Part shown: piece by piece, positions 47,324 through 56,431 of the stretch
Numbering within the stretch: position 1 is the first letter of the stretch
How the letters are laid out: each line of letters opens with the position of its first letter
Source of the DNA: Gammaproteobacteria bacterium
GTDB lineage: Bacteria; Pseudomonadota; Gammaproteobacteria; Steroidobacterales; Woeseiaceae
NCBI GenBank assembly: GCA_009937615.1
Contig: JAACFB010000007.1
Coordinates: 30,445-94,444 of the forward strand
DNA: 64,000 bases
Direction of reading: 5' to 3'
Position numbers and translations under genes: made by a program
The notes under the pieces: generated by a model
Database searches by the model: none
The model's input: only the letters and a program-made list of their open reading frames with translations
Told to the model about the DNA's origin: nothing

Positions 47324-49030
47324 CTAGGTCGTCAGATCAGCGGCTTCATACAGCCCCGCCGCAATATTGCCGGCATCGACGGCCAGGCGCTTGTCGATCT
47401 TGCTCGCGTAATCGGCCGCCCGGACGGAGTCGACGAGATGCCACTCACCGATACATTCGGCGTGCGTAAACGTAATACAAAGCCAGCCCCGGTGATCGGT
47501 TTCCATGTATCGAAGATTCGGGTTCAATTCCAGGGTCGCGTCGCGAACCATGCCCGGTTTCCGTTCCGGCAAATATTCCGCAAAACCCGGCGAGGTTACT
47601 GATCCCGTCATGAACTCCACCGCAACGGCTTCTTTCTCTCCGGCCAGGTTCAGATTCCCCGCAAGCGGTGTATGCAAATCCCCGCTGAGAACGACGGTAT
47701 TGCCGCCATAACGTTTGATGTCCCGCAACAATCGCTGCCGTGCCCACGGGTAGCCGTCCCACGTGTCCAGCAATAACGGAGGATTACCCTTGCTAAGGCC
47801 GATGTTTCGTTCCAGCACCTCGCGCCGCACCATCGATGGCTTTTCGAGGTCCAGGATCGGCTCCAGGTCTGGCGTCCGAATCGGAGAAACCAGTACCTGC
47901 TGCGCAAGCGCATTCCACGTCATCGTTGATCTCTTCAGCCGCTTCCGGAGCCAACGTTCCTGTCTCCGGCCCAGCATGCGTCGCTTGACCTTGTTCAATT
48001 CCGCTTCGATACCACCCCGTGTGCCATCTGTCGCACTGATGTCTGGTTGTCGTTCGCGCGAATAAAAGCGTGTATCCAGCAGAATCAGGTTCAGCAGATC
48101 GCCGAACTGAAAAGCACGAAAGATCCGCGTGCGTGAGCCGTTCGCCTCACCGCGAATCGGCATCCATTCGAAATAGGCCTGCATCGCCGCGTCGCGACGA
48201 TCTTGCCACAACCCTTCGTCACGGTCGGAATCGTTTCCGTGATTGTCGGCACCGTCTTTCCAACCTTCGTTGGCGATCTCGTGATCATCCCAAATGGCGA
48301 TGACAGGGTGAGCGCGGTGCATGGCCTGCGAATCACGGTCCGACTTATATTGCGCATGCCGTTTGCGGTAGTCGCCAAGTGTGAGCAGCTCGGTGGGCGG
48401 GTCCGGTTGGCGGCCAAGCTCTTCGGCTCTCTCCGTCGCATACTGCCCTGCCCCATATTCATAGATGTAGTCACCGAGATGAATGACCGCATTGAGGTCA
48501 TCTCGTTGTGCCACCTCGCGGTAGGCGTAAAAGAATCCTGCCGGGTAGTTCGAGCACGACACGACCGCGAATCGAGCCAGGTCGACACTGCCGACCGGCA
48601 GGGTCCTGGTCATGCCAACGGGCGATTGAATGTCTCCAACGGTAAATCGATAGTAGAGCCGAGTATCGGCGGGTAACCTGCGAACATCGACCTTGACCGT
48701 GTAGTCAATCGATTCATCGGTCTCCAGGTGTCCGGCCAGCAACAGGCTCTGCATACCAGCGTCGCGGGCGACCTCCCACACAACGCTGACTTTTTCACCG
48801 TAAGCCCCACTGATGCGGGTCCAGAGCATGATCCCGTCGGCAAGTGGGTCGCCACTGGCAACCCCGTGCTGGAACGCGTAGCGTTTCGCGTAACCCGACG
48901 CCCCCGCCTTCGCAGACAACAAAGCCAGCACTATGGTATTCGCGACCAGCCGGATAAATGTACGCCTCAGCAAGGACCCTCCCGACGCTGAATCAGTTAA
49001 CATTGACGTTCGGAGCATCATACCCGTCAA
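47324..49030 (-). CDS. phoD: PhoD-like alkaline phosphatase
   Basis: LLRRTFIRLVANT Tat-like start; FQHGVASGDPLADGIMLWTRIS, VIHLGDYIYEYG, IWDDHEIANEGWKDGADNH, VVLSGDLHTP. Confidence 0.93.
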   Translation of the reverse strand: MTGMMLRTSMLTDSASGGSLLRRTFIRLVANTIVLALLSAKAGASGYAKRYAFQHGVASGDPLADGIMLWTRISGAYGEKVSVVWEVARDAGMQSLLLAGHLETDESIDYTVKVDVRRLPADTRLYYRFTVGDIQSPVGMTRTLPVGSVDLARFAVVSCSNYPAGFFYAYREVAQRDDLNAVIHLGDYIYEYGAGQYATERAEELGRQPDPPTELLTLGDYRKRHAQYKSDRDSQAMHRAHPVIAIWDDHEIANEGWKDGADNHGNDSDRDEGLWQDRRDAAMQAYFEWMPIRGEANGSRTRIFRAFQFGDLLNLILLDTRFYSRERQPDISATDGTRGGIEAELNKVKRRMLGRRQERWLRKRLKRSTMTWNALAQQVLVSPIRTPDLEPILDLEKPSMVRREVLERNIGLSKGNPPLLLDTWDGYPWARQRLLRDIKRYGGNTVVLSGDLHTPLAGNLNLAGEKEAVAVEFMTGSVTSPGFAEYLPERKPGMVRDATLELNPNLRYMETDHRGWLCITFTHAECIGEWHLVDSVRAADYASKIDKRLAVDAGNIAAGLYEAADLTT

Positions 49031-49035
49031 TATTC

Positions 49036-49473
49036 ATGAATCCACTGAAGAGGCTGACAATCATCTCAATAGCCCTGCTGCCGCTACTGGCATGGTCCGG
49101 TGAGTTCGATATCGAGGGACGATGGCTCAGCGGCGACGGAGACGGCTGGATCAGGATCGAAAGAGACGGTGAGAGCCTCGTGGGAATCATCGCAGGATCG
49201 CCGACAAAGAAACCGGGTGAGCCGCCTCGCTACGATGACAAGAACCCGGATCCGGCGTTGAGAGAGCGTCCTTTGGACGGCCTGACCATTATGAGGGGGT
49301 TTGATTATGCAGGCGACGGCCGTTGGACCGGCGGCACTATCTATGATCCGAACAGCGGCAAGACCTACAAATCAACACTAACGCTCGTGGATGCCGATAC
49401 GCTCAAGGTTCGGGGCTATATTGGCGTATCGCTGTTTGGCCGATCCGATACGTGGACACGCGACGATAACTGA
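49036..49473 (+). CDS. DUF2147-type secreted protein
   Basis: Signal peptide; FDIEGRWLSGDGDGWIRIERDGESLVGIIAGSP, GYAGDGRWTGGTIYDPNSGKTYKSTLTL-like core, LKVRGYIGVSLFGRSDTWTR. ATG 49036 preferred. Confidence 0.85.
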   Translation: MNPLKRLTIISIALLPLLAWSGEFDIEGRWLSGDGDGWIRIERDGESLVGIIAGSPTKKPGEPPRYDDKNPDPALRERPLDGLTIMRGFDYAGDGRWTGGTIYDPNSGKTYKSTLTLVDADTLKVRGYIGVSLFGRSDTWTRDDN

Positions 49474-49478
49474 ACCAG

Positions 49479-49883
49479 TCAATCATTCACCAGGACCGCA
49501 TCCGCCTCGATTTCAACGAGCATGGCGGGATCGATCAGGCGTGCCACCTCGACCATCGACGTAGCCGGCAAGATACCGGCAAATGCCTCGCGATGCGCCC
49601 GCGCTATTTCTGGCCGATGCGAGATATCTGTCACGAAGATCCGCGTACGCACGACGTTTTCGAGCCCGGCACCCGTTGCTTTCAGCGCTTCGGCAATAAT
49701 CTCGATGCAGTGCTGCGCCTGGCGAAACGGGTCTCCAACGCCGATCACGGAGCCGTCTTCGGCCACAGCGGCGGATCCCGCCACGGCGACATATTGGCCG
49801 ACTCGCACAGCCCGGGAGTAGCCAACCAGTGACTCCCACGGTGCTCCGGTCGAAACCGTGGTTTTTCGCTCACTCGAGGACAT
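49479..49883 (-). CDS. RidA family protein
   Basis: GYSRAVRVGQYVAVAGSAAV, QAQHCIEIIAEALKATGAGLENVVRTRIFVTDIS, LPATSMVEVARLIDPAMLVEIEADAVL. Confidence 0.93.
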   Translation of the reverse strand: MSSSERKTTVSTGAPWESLVGYSRAVRVGQYVAVAGSAAVAEDGSVIGVGDPFRQAQHCIEIIAEALKATGAGLENVVRTRIFVTDISHRPEIARAHREAFAGILPATSMVEVARLIDPAMLVEIEADAVLVND

Positions 49884-49924
49884 GGTTCAATAACCTCACT
49901 CTATTTCTATAAAAACTCGTTAGA

Positions 49925-51202
49925 TTATTGTTTATTAACAAATAATTCTTTTTTAACGATGTCGCCCCGACAGCCGTTCAGGGCCAACAACGATAGCGTG
50001 ACATAGCCGAAAACGGCGACCCACAGGCCATCGAGAGTGACCCCGGGCGGCGGATACAGCTGCATGGCAAAGGCGGCCGCGGGAACAATCACCAACAGGC
50101 GCAGGCACTCAACTCGCAGTGACTCCTGCCGTCCCTCATTCAAAGTCCCGAGCGAATAGAGTTGCGCCCAGAGCATGAGACACGGAACCAGGACTCCTCT
50201 CGGCCCCGACTCGACAATCAGAACTGAGATACCAAGCGCGAGAAAGATCGCCACGATGAACTGGGCCAGCACGTAACGTTTCACGGATGGCGGCACCGCC
50301 GGGTCATATTTTCGGAACTTGGTGATGTCAGTCGCGGGCTTCGGGTGGACAGCGGCAACGTCGTCGGGCCGCCAGCCCGTGGGCCGAAACCAGATCCCGA
50401 GCTTATCCCGCCAACGCCGTGCCCTGATCGCATCGAATAGCAGGTAGTCGTAGACCTGAAGATTGGCCCAGAACGGGTTCAGATTCGCCAGCGGTTTTCG
50501 CACTCCAAAAACGACCGGATCGTCATCGCGTTCGTCCTCAAACGTACCGAATAGTCGGTCCCAAAGAATCAGGATGCCGCCATAGTTCTTGTCGATGTAA
50601 CGCTCATTCTGGGCGTGATGGACCCTATGATTCGATGGCGTAACGAAAATGTAATCGAGTGCGCCGAGGCGATGGACGAACTGCGTGTGGACCCAAAACT
50701 GGTAGATCAGGTTGGCAGCACCGACGACCAGCAGGACCTCGAGCGGAAAACCCACCACAAACAGGGGCACGTAGAAAATCCACTCGAACAGGAAACCCGT
50801 GCTCGATTGACGCAACGCGGTCGAAAGATTGTAATCCTCGCTCTGGTGATGCACCGCATGCGCGGCCCACAGTACCGATATCTCGTGGCCGCATCGGTGG
50901 CGCCAGTAGTAGCAAAAATCCCAGCCCACTGCGGCAGCAATCCAGAGGGCTATTCCGCCCGGCGACGAGTCGAACCAGGCAATCGGCATATTGAAGGCCG
51001 CAAAATTTTCGAGCACCAGCCCCCATATCAGGAGTTTCAACAATGCCGTGAAATAGCCCGTGGTTGAGCTCAGCATACCCAGACTCAGGCTGTTGATTGC
51101 ATCACTACTGCGATACAACCCTCGTCCACGCGCTCGATCAAAACCCAGCTCGACAGCGATTGAGGCGATAAAGAACGGCACTGCCAGCGCAATCAAATCC
51201 AT
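49925..51202 (-). CDS. Sterol desaturase / fatty acid hydroxylase family protein
   Basis: His-box motifs WRHRCGHEISVLWAAHAVHHQSEDYN and SNHRVHHAQNERYIDKNYGG; multi-TM. Confidence 0.92.
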   Translation of the reverse strand: MDLIALAVPFFIASIAVELGFDRARGRGLYRSSDAINSLSLGMLSSTTGYFTALLKLLIWGLVLENFAAFNMPIAWFDSSPGGIALWIAAAVGWDFCYYWRHRCGHEISVLWAAHAVHHQSEDYNLSTALRQSSTGFLFEWIFYVPLFVVGFPLEVLLVVGAANLIYQFWVHTQFVHRLGALDYIFVTPSNHRVHHAQNERYIDKNYGGILILWDRLFGTFEDERDDDPVVFGVRKPLANLNPFWANLQVYDYLLFDAIRARRWRDKLGIWFRPTGWRPDDVAAVHPKPATDITKFRKYDPAVPPSVKRYVLAQFIVAIFLALGISVLIVESGPRGVLVPCLMLWAQLYSLGTLNEGRQESLRVECLRLLVIVPAAAFAMQLYPPPGVTLDGLWVAVFGYVTLSLLALNGCRGDIVKKELFVNKQ

Positions 51203-51270
51203 GCCCTATAGTACCGCTATCTGCTCGATCTGCGGTAAGCTCCGGCGCTCTCTTCGGAACTGAGCCTAAA

Positions 51271-52614
51271 ATGATCCACCCTGCAGAACTTAAACTGCTG
51301 CGCGAGGCCCTCGCGACGCTGGCTGAGGGGTTCGAAGACCTTCCGGCGTTTACGCCGGAAATTGATACTGGCGCCGTGCATGCCGTGCTGCAGAGAGTTG
51401 CAGAACGCATGCAGGACAACTACCCGTATTTCCATCCGCAATACGCGGGCCAGATGCTCAAACCACCGCACGCCGTGGCGCGCATAGCCTACGCGATGGC
51501 ACTGTGGGTCAACCCCAATAACCATGCGCTTGACGGCGGTCGCGCCAGCTCCGCGCTCGAGAAAGAGTGCATCGTCGAGTTGGCGCGCATGTATGGCTGG
51601 GAAAACTCGCTGGGCCATCTTACAGGTGGCGGCACGATGGCAAACCTAGAAGCATTGTGGGTGGCAGGCCTGACCAATCCAGGCAAGAGAATCATCGCGT
51701 CTGAGCAGGCACATTACACCCACTCGCGACTCAGCTCGGTACTCAACCTGCCCTTTTCGTCAGTGGCGGTTGACGCGCACGGCCGTATGGAGCTCGTCGC
51801 GATCGAGGACCTGTTGCGTAATGGCGATGTCGGTACCATCGTCGCAACGATAGGCAATACAGGCTTTGGCAGTGTCGATCCACTGCCCGGCATCCTGGAG
51901 CTGGCCGAAAAGTACGGCGCGCGGGTCCATGCTGACGCCGCCTACGGCGGATACTTCGGATTGTCGAGTCAGATTCATGCCTCGACCCGGGCTGCGTACG
52001 ACTGCCTTACGCGGGTCGACTCCATCGTCGTGGATCCGCACAAGCACGGCTTGCAGCCCTATGGCTGCGGCTGCATCCTGTTTCGGGACCCCGACGTCGG
52101 GCGCTTCTACAAGCATGACTCGCCGTTCACCTATTTCAGCTCAGCCGAACTCCATCTCGGGGAAATAAGCCTGGAGTGTTCGCGTCCCGGGGCCTCTGCC
52201 GTCGCGCTATGGGCGACCCAGCAACTCTTCCCCCTGGTCACGGATGGGCAGTTCTCGCAGTGGCTCGATCAGTGTCTGCTCGCTGCGCGTACTCTTTGGG
52301 ACCGGTTGGATACCAGTGTTTATTACCGGCCTTTGATGCCGCCTGAACTCGATATCGTGGTCTATGCCGTCGACGCACCGGACATGGCAGAGGCAAGCCG
52401 GCGGGCCCGGCAGGTATTCGCGCTCGCCGCCGCGCAAAATTTGCATCTGGCGATGGTTGAGCTGCCCTCTGCACTCGTAAGCACCTATGTCCCCGAGATG
52501 GCGGTGAACACCGATACCGTAACGTGCCTGCGATCCGTTTTGATGAAGCCGGAGCACCGAGACTGGCTCGACGAGATCGCCAGAATACTCGAAACCGCAG
52601 GCGCCAGCCTGTAG
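51271..52614 (+). CDS. PLP-dependent group II decarboxylase-like protein
   Basis: HPQYAGQMLKPPHAVARIAYAMALWVNPNNHALDGG, VHADAAYGGYFGL, SIVVDPHKHGLQPYGCGCILFRD (PLP Lys). Confidence 0.9.
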   Translation: MIHPAELKLLREALATLAEGFEDLPAFTPEIDTGAVHAVLQRVAERMQDNYPYFHPQYAGQMLKPPHAVARIAYAMALWVNPNNHALDGGRASSALEKECIVELARMYGWENSLGHLTGGGTMANLEALWVAGLTNPGKRIIASEQAHYTHSRLSSVLNLPFSSVAVDAHGRMELVAIEDLLRNGDVGTIVATIGNTGFGSVDPLPGILELAEKYGARVHADAAYGGYFGLSSQIHASTRAAYDCLTRVDSIVVDPHKHGLQPYGCGCILFRDPDVGRFYKHDSPFTYFSSAELHLGEISLECSRPGASAVALWATQQLFPLVTDGQFSQWLDQCLLAARTLWDRLDTSVYYRPLMPPELDIVVYAVDAPDMAEASRRARQVFALAAAQNLHLAMVELPSALVSTYVPEMAVNTDTVTCLRSVLMKPEHRDWLDEIARILETAGASL

Positions 52615-52642
52615 AACAGCGTCGCCGGCCGTGGTCAGGCGG

Positions 52643-53047
52643 CTAAAAGCGAAGCATTCGGGTCAGAATGAATCCGAGGTAAAAACAGGCGAAGCCACCA
52701 AGCATCGTAGCCACGAGATAAGCGAATGACCCTAGCAACTCGTTACGTTGCAGCATCGTATGCAGCTCCATGACGAGTGCCGACAAGGTCGTAAAACTGC
52801 CGCAGAATCCGATCGCAAATAACAGCCGATACTGATCAGGAATGATTCCCGCATCGTTAAACCAGCTCGCACTGGCGACCAGCTGGGCGATGCCGCCGAT
52901 TGCGAGACAACCCAGCAGGTTAGCGCTCAGCGTTCCCCAGGGAAACGCGACATCGCGCTGCAGAAACACGTTCAATCCAAACCTCGCCATCGCCCCCAGC
53001 GCTCCACCTACCGCCACGAACAGATATGACAGCGCAACGACTTTCAT
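52643..53047 (-). CDS. crcB: Fluoride efflux transporter CrcB (Fluc)
   Basis: VGGALGAMARFGLNV, PWGTLSANLLGCLAIG, IGFCGSFTTLSALVMEL; four TM. Confidence 0.95.
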   Translation of the reverse strand: MKVVALSYLFVAVGGALGAMARFGLNVFLQRDVAFPWGTLSANLLGCLAIGGIAQLVASASWFNDAGIIPDQYRLLFAIGFCGSFTTLSALVMELHTMLQRNELLGSFAYLVATMLGGFACFYLGFILTRMLRF

Positions 53048-53050
53048 GAC

Positions 53051-54016
53051 TCAGCTGATACCCAGCCGCTCTCGAGTGGCCTCATATTCCTGCTGCATCT
53101 GCAAAATCAGATCGCGAGCAGGCAGGATCTCGTCGATGCTTCCCACACCCTGACCGGCGCTCCATATGTCGCGCCAGGCTTTCGCCACGTTGTCGTCCCG
53201 CTTCGCGAAGTTCATCTTGTCTTTACTGCCCTCCGGAAGGTTATCGGGATCAAACCCGGCATTGGCGACGCTATGTTTCAGATAGTTTCCGGGCACCCCG
53301 GAGAAAAGGGATGAATAGACGATGTCTGCGGCTTTGTCCTCCACCAGCATATCTTTGTAGCCTGGGAGCGCATTTGCCTCGTCTGTCGCGATGAAGCGGG
53401 TGCCGACATATGCGAGGTCAGCACCAATTGCCTGCGCCGCAAGGATATCGCCGCCATTCGACATGCAGCCGGAGAGAACGATTACGCCGTCGAACTCGCG
53501 TCGTATTTCCTTGACGAGCGCAAACGGGCTCAGCGTGCCGGCGTGGCCACCGGCCCCGGCGCAAACGGCGATGATGCCGTCGACACCCTGCTCGATGGCC
53601 TTGCGCGCATGCCGAAGGCTGATGACGTCGTGAAATACGAGGCCGCCATACCCGTGCACGGCCTTCACAATGTCATCTGGCGGTCGCAAGCTCGTAATGA
53701 TGATTGGCACTTCGTGTTTGATGCAGGTCTCCATGTCCGCAAAGACCCGACTGTTACTCTGGTGAACGATCTGATTCACGGCAAACGGGGCAACCGGTTC
53801 ATCAGGGTGCTCCTCGGCATACCCACCGAGCTCGCCCTTTATCTCCCGGATCCAGTCGTCAAGTTGTTCCTGGGGTCGTGCGTTAAGAGCCGGAAACGAG
53901 CCGACAACGCCGGCCGTGCACTGTGCAATGACCAGCTTCGGTATTGAGACAATGAACATCGGGGCGCCAATCAGTGGCAGGCGCAGCCGGCCTTCAAATA
54001 ATTTGGGCAGGGCCAC
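53051..54016 (-). CDS. Nitronate monooxygenase family protein
   Basis: LRLPLIGAPMFIVSIPKLVIAQCTAGVVGSFPALNARP, GGHAGTLSPFALV, GGDILAAQAIGADLAYVGTRFIAT. Confidence 0.93.
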   Translation of the reverse strand: MALPKLFEGRLRLPLIGAPMFIVSIPKLVIAQCTAGVVGSFPALNARPQEQLDDWIREIKGELGGYAEEHPDEPVAPFAVNQIVHQSNSRVFADMETCIKHEVPIIITSLRPPDDIVKAVHGYGGLVFHDVISLRHARKAIEQGVDGIIAVCAGAGGHAGTLSPFALVKEIRREFDGVIVLSGCMSNGGDILAAQAIGADLAYVGTRFIATDEANALPGYKDMLVEDKAADIVYSSLFSGVPGNYLKHSVANAGFDPDNLPEGSKDKMNFAKRDDNVAKAWRDIWSAGQGVGSIDEILPARDLILQMQQEYEATRERLGIS

Positions 54017-54034
54017 TACATTATTCTCCCGATC

Positions 54035-54442
54035 TTATTGGAGTTGTTCGAGCATGAACGTCGATACACAGTCGGCCACCAGTACGTCATCGGTGGCGCG
54101 ACGCACTTCGCCCCTCAGTATGACGAGCCGCCGCCGTTCGCTTTCGATCCAGCCTTTCAGTTTGAGCGGGTCATTCACCTTGGCGATTTGCCGGTAGCGA
54201 ACCTCGCAGCGCGCCGTATGTGCTTTACGGCCTTGCTTATAGAGCACGTTGGCCGTCACGTCATCGAGCGCTGTGTAAATGATTCCGCCGTGGACAGTAT
54301 TATCGAAGCCTACGTGATGCTCGCCGGGCGTAAACTCTGCACTGCAAACCTCGCCGTCAAAATGGAAATGTATCCTGAGACCGATCGGATTCTCAGGTCC
54401 ACAGGCAAAGCACATCGTTGCCGCTTCGATCTCGTTCGCCAC
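54035..54442 (-). CDS. PaaI-like hotdog thioesterase
   Basis: CFACGPENPIGLRIHFHFDGEVCSAEFTPGEHHVGFDNTVHGGIIYTALDDVTANVL. Confidence 0.9.
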   Translation of the reverse strand: MANEIEAATMCFACGPENPIGLRIHFHFDGEVCSAEFTPGEHHVGFDNTVHGGIIYTALDDVTANVLYKQGRKAHTARCEVRYRQIAKVNDPLKLKGWIESERRRLVILRGEVRRATDDVLVADCVSTFMLEQLQ

Positions 54443-54451
54443 GAAAAATAC

Positions 54452-55465
54452 TCAGGGAACCTGTTCGTCTATGACAAGCACGACGCTCGAGTTCTCGGCC
54501 GGTCTTACGCGCTGAACGCCAAACCAGTCACCCGATTGCTGCGTCGGCTGCCCGGACAGCGACACTCTTGCGATCAGTTCTATTTCAGCAAACCCTGACA
54601 ACTCGCGCCCGGCAACCATCGAATCCCCGTCGCCCAGATCGATAGTAACGGGAAATTCAGACAGCCGCCTGCGACTTACGGCGATCGGCGGTGATGGCTG
54701 CCCAGGATCCCTCGCAATCACAAAGACGACAGCCTCCGAGGGCAGCGACTGAGCCGCTGCAGCCGATACTGAAACGGCGGCCGACACGATGACATCCGAC
54801 CGGTCGCCGGGTGTTTGCGGCGCTGCCCCGACGATGGCCGCTGGGGGCTCGCCGCGCCATTCAGCAATACGCTGTCGCAGCAGCTGCTCAATTTCCTGTG
54901 GCGGACTCAGTCCCAGCAGAATCTCCCAACGATCAGCTGCGAGTTCTTTATTCCCCCGGTTAAACGCGCCAATACCGCCATAAAAGAGCGCCGTGGCGTT
55001 GTTTGGTTCGATCGCAAGTGCGCTCTCGAAAAGCGCAGAGGTCTGGCCCTCGATGCGGCTATTGTCCCGAGCCAGTATCGCTTCGCCGAGTTCGACGAGA
55101 GTTTCCGCACTCTGCGACGACTCAAGCTTCACAGCCCGATCATACGCATCGGCCGCAGCCGCATAATTGCGAACGGACATGTACGATCTTCCGAGCATCT
55201 TCCAACCGGCTAAATCGTCCGGGTTGTCCTCGAGCCGTGCCGCGAGGCCGTCAATCATTTCGTCCATAGTATGCGCGTCAGCCGGGCCACCAGACGGCAG
55301 ATCCGGGCTGCCCTGCTGCGCGTAAAGACCCGCCGACATGGCCGCAATCGCGGCGATAGACAAGACCATGGTTGCCGTGACACGTTTTTGCCGCGAATAA
55401 AGCGGCCACGCAACGAATAACACGGCCACAAGAACCATTACCGCCAATGGCACCCAGATCGACAC
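54452..55465 (-). CDS. ccmI: Cytochrome c maturation protein CcmI (CycH-like TPR)
   Basis: TM start, YAQQGSPDLPS, TPR-like DNPDDLAGWKMLGRSYMSVRNYAAAADAYDRAV; GTG start at 55465 just after the ccmH stop. Confidence 0.88.
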   Translation of the reverse strand: MSIWVPLAVMVLVAVLFVAWPLYSRQKRVTATMVLSIAAIAAMSAGLYAQQGSPDLPSGGPADAHTMDEMIDGLAARLEDNPDDLAGWKMLGRSYMSVRNYAAAADAYDRAVKLESSQSAETLVELGEAILARDNSRIEGQTSALFESALAIEPNNATALFYGGIGAFNRGNKELAADRWEILLGLSPPQEIEQLLRQRIAEWRGEPPAAIVGAAPQTPGDRSDVIVSAAVSVSAAAAQSLPSEAVVFVIARDPGQPSPPIAVSRRRLSEFPVTIDLGDGDSMVAGRELSGFAEIELIARVSLSGQPTQQSGDWFGVQRVRPAENSSVVLVIDEQVP

Positions 55466-55469
55466 CCGG

Positions 55470-55904
55470 TCAGCCCCCTTCCAAGCTATCGTCATCCAAT
55501 GGCATGGCCATTCGACGCGAGATAACCCGCCACAAAACTGTCGCCCCGCCCAGCAGGAGCAGTACGGGTGCAAGCCAGAGAACAAGAGTTTTGCCGGTCA
55601 GTCGGGGTCTATACAGCGCAAATTCCCCGTACCGTGTGACGAGGAATTCTGCGATTTCCTCATCGCTCAAGCCTTCATCGAGCATTCGGCGGATCTCGCG
55701 TCGTAAGTCGCCTGCGAGGAACGCGTTCGAGTCCTTGATCGTCTGGTTCTGACACTTGAGGCACCGAACCTCGGCAATAATTTTCTCGTAGCGCGCTTGC
55801 AGTTCGGGATCATCGAAGGCCTGGCCCGTGTCGATCGCATTAGACACCGGCGCGACGGCCAGCATGGACATCAGCATTACTATCAGTGAAATTCTCACCC
55901 TCAT
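55470..55904 (-). CDS. ccmH: Cytochrome c maturation protein CcmH
   Basis: RYEKIIAEVRCLKCQNQTIKDSNAFLAGDLRREIRRMLDEGLSDEEIAEFLVTRYGEFALYRP. Confidence 0.96.
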   Translation of the reverse strand: MRVRISLIVMLMSMLAVAPVSNAIDTGQAFDDPELQARYEKIIAEVRCLKCQNQTIKDSNAFLAGDLRREIRRMLDEGLSDEEIAEFLVTRYGEFALYRPRLTGKTLVLWLAPVLLLLGGATVLWRVISRRMAMPLDDDSLEGG

Positions 55905-56431
55905 TGGACAACTCCAGCGGCGCGTATCAGCGGCACGAAATCACGCTCCCATATCTCGCGTGTCAGCGGTGCGATGTGCTTGTGTACCACAATGCCGTTT
56001 GCGTCAATCAAAAAGGTCTCCGGCGCTCCGTAGACACCCCAGTCAATGCCTACACGGCCCTCCTCGTCGAATGCAGATGCAACGTACGGATTGCCCAGTA
56101 CTTCGAGCCAGCGTGTGGCTTCCGGTCGGTTGTCTCTCCAGTTGAGGCCATAAATGGGCAGCACAGCTTCTCTGGCGAGCTGCAGCAGGAAATCATGCTC
56201 CTGGCGGCATCCCGGGCACCAGGTTGCCCAGACGTTGAGCAGAGTCATCTGATTGTCGAAGTCTTTCGAACCAACCGTCCTGGCGGGATCCAGCAGTGAC
56301 GGCAACTCGAACTGAGGCGCCGCCTGCTGCAACAGTGGTGACGGCAGCTCCCTCGGATCGCGAGTCAAGCCGATCATCAGCACGGGTATCAGGATCGCGA
56401 ACGCGACCAGTGGCACCAGGTATCGCGTCAT
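55901..56431 (-). CDS. ccmG: Thiol:disulfide interchange protein CcmG/DsbE
   Basis: LLNVWATWCPGCRQEHDFLLQLA, IYGLNWRDNRPEATRWL, GVYGAPETFLIDANGIVVHKHIAPLT. Confidence 0.96.
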   Translation of the reverse strand: MTRYLVPLVAFAILIPVLMIGLTRDPRELPSPLLQQAAPQFELPSLLDPARTVGSKDFDNQMTLLNVWATWCPGCRQEHDFLLQLAREAVLPIYGLNWRDNRPEATRWLEVLGNPYVASAFDEEGRVGIDWGVYGAPETFLIDANGIVVHKHIAPLTREIWERDFVPLIRAAGVVQ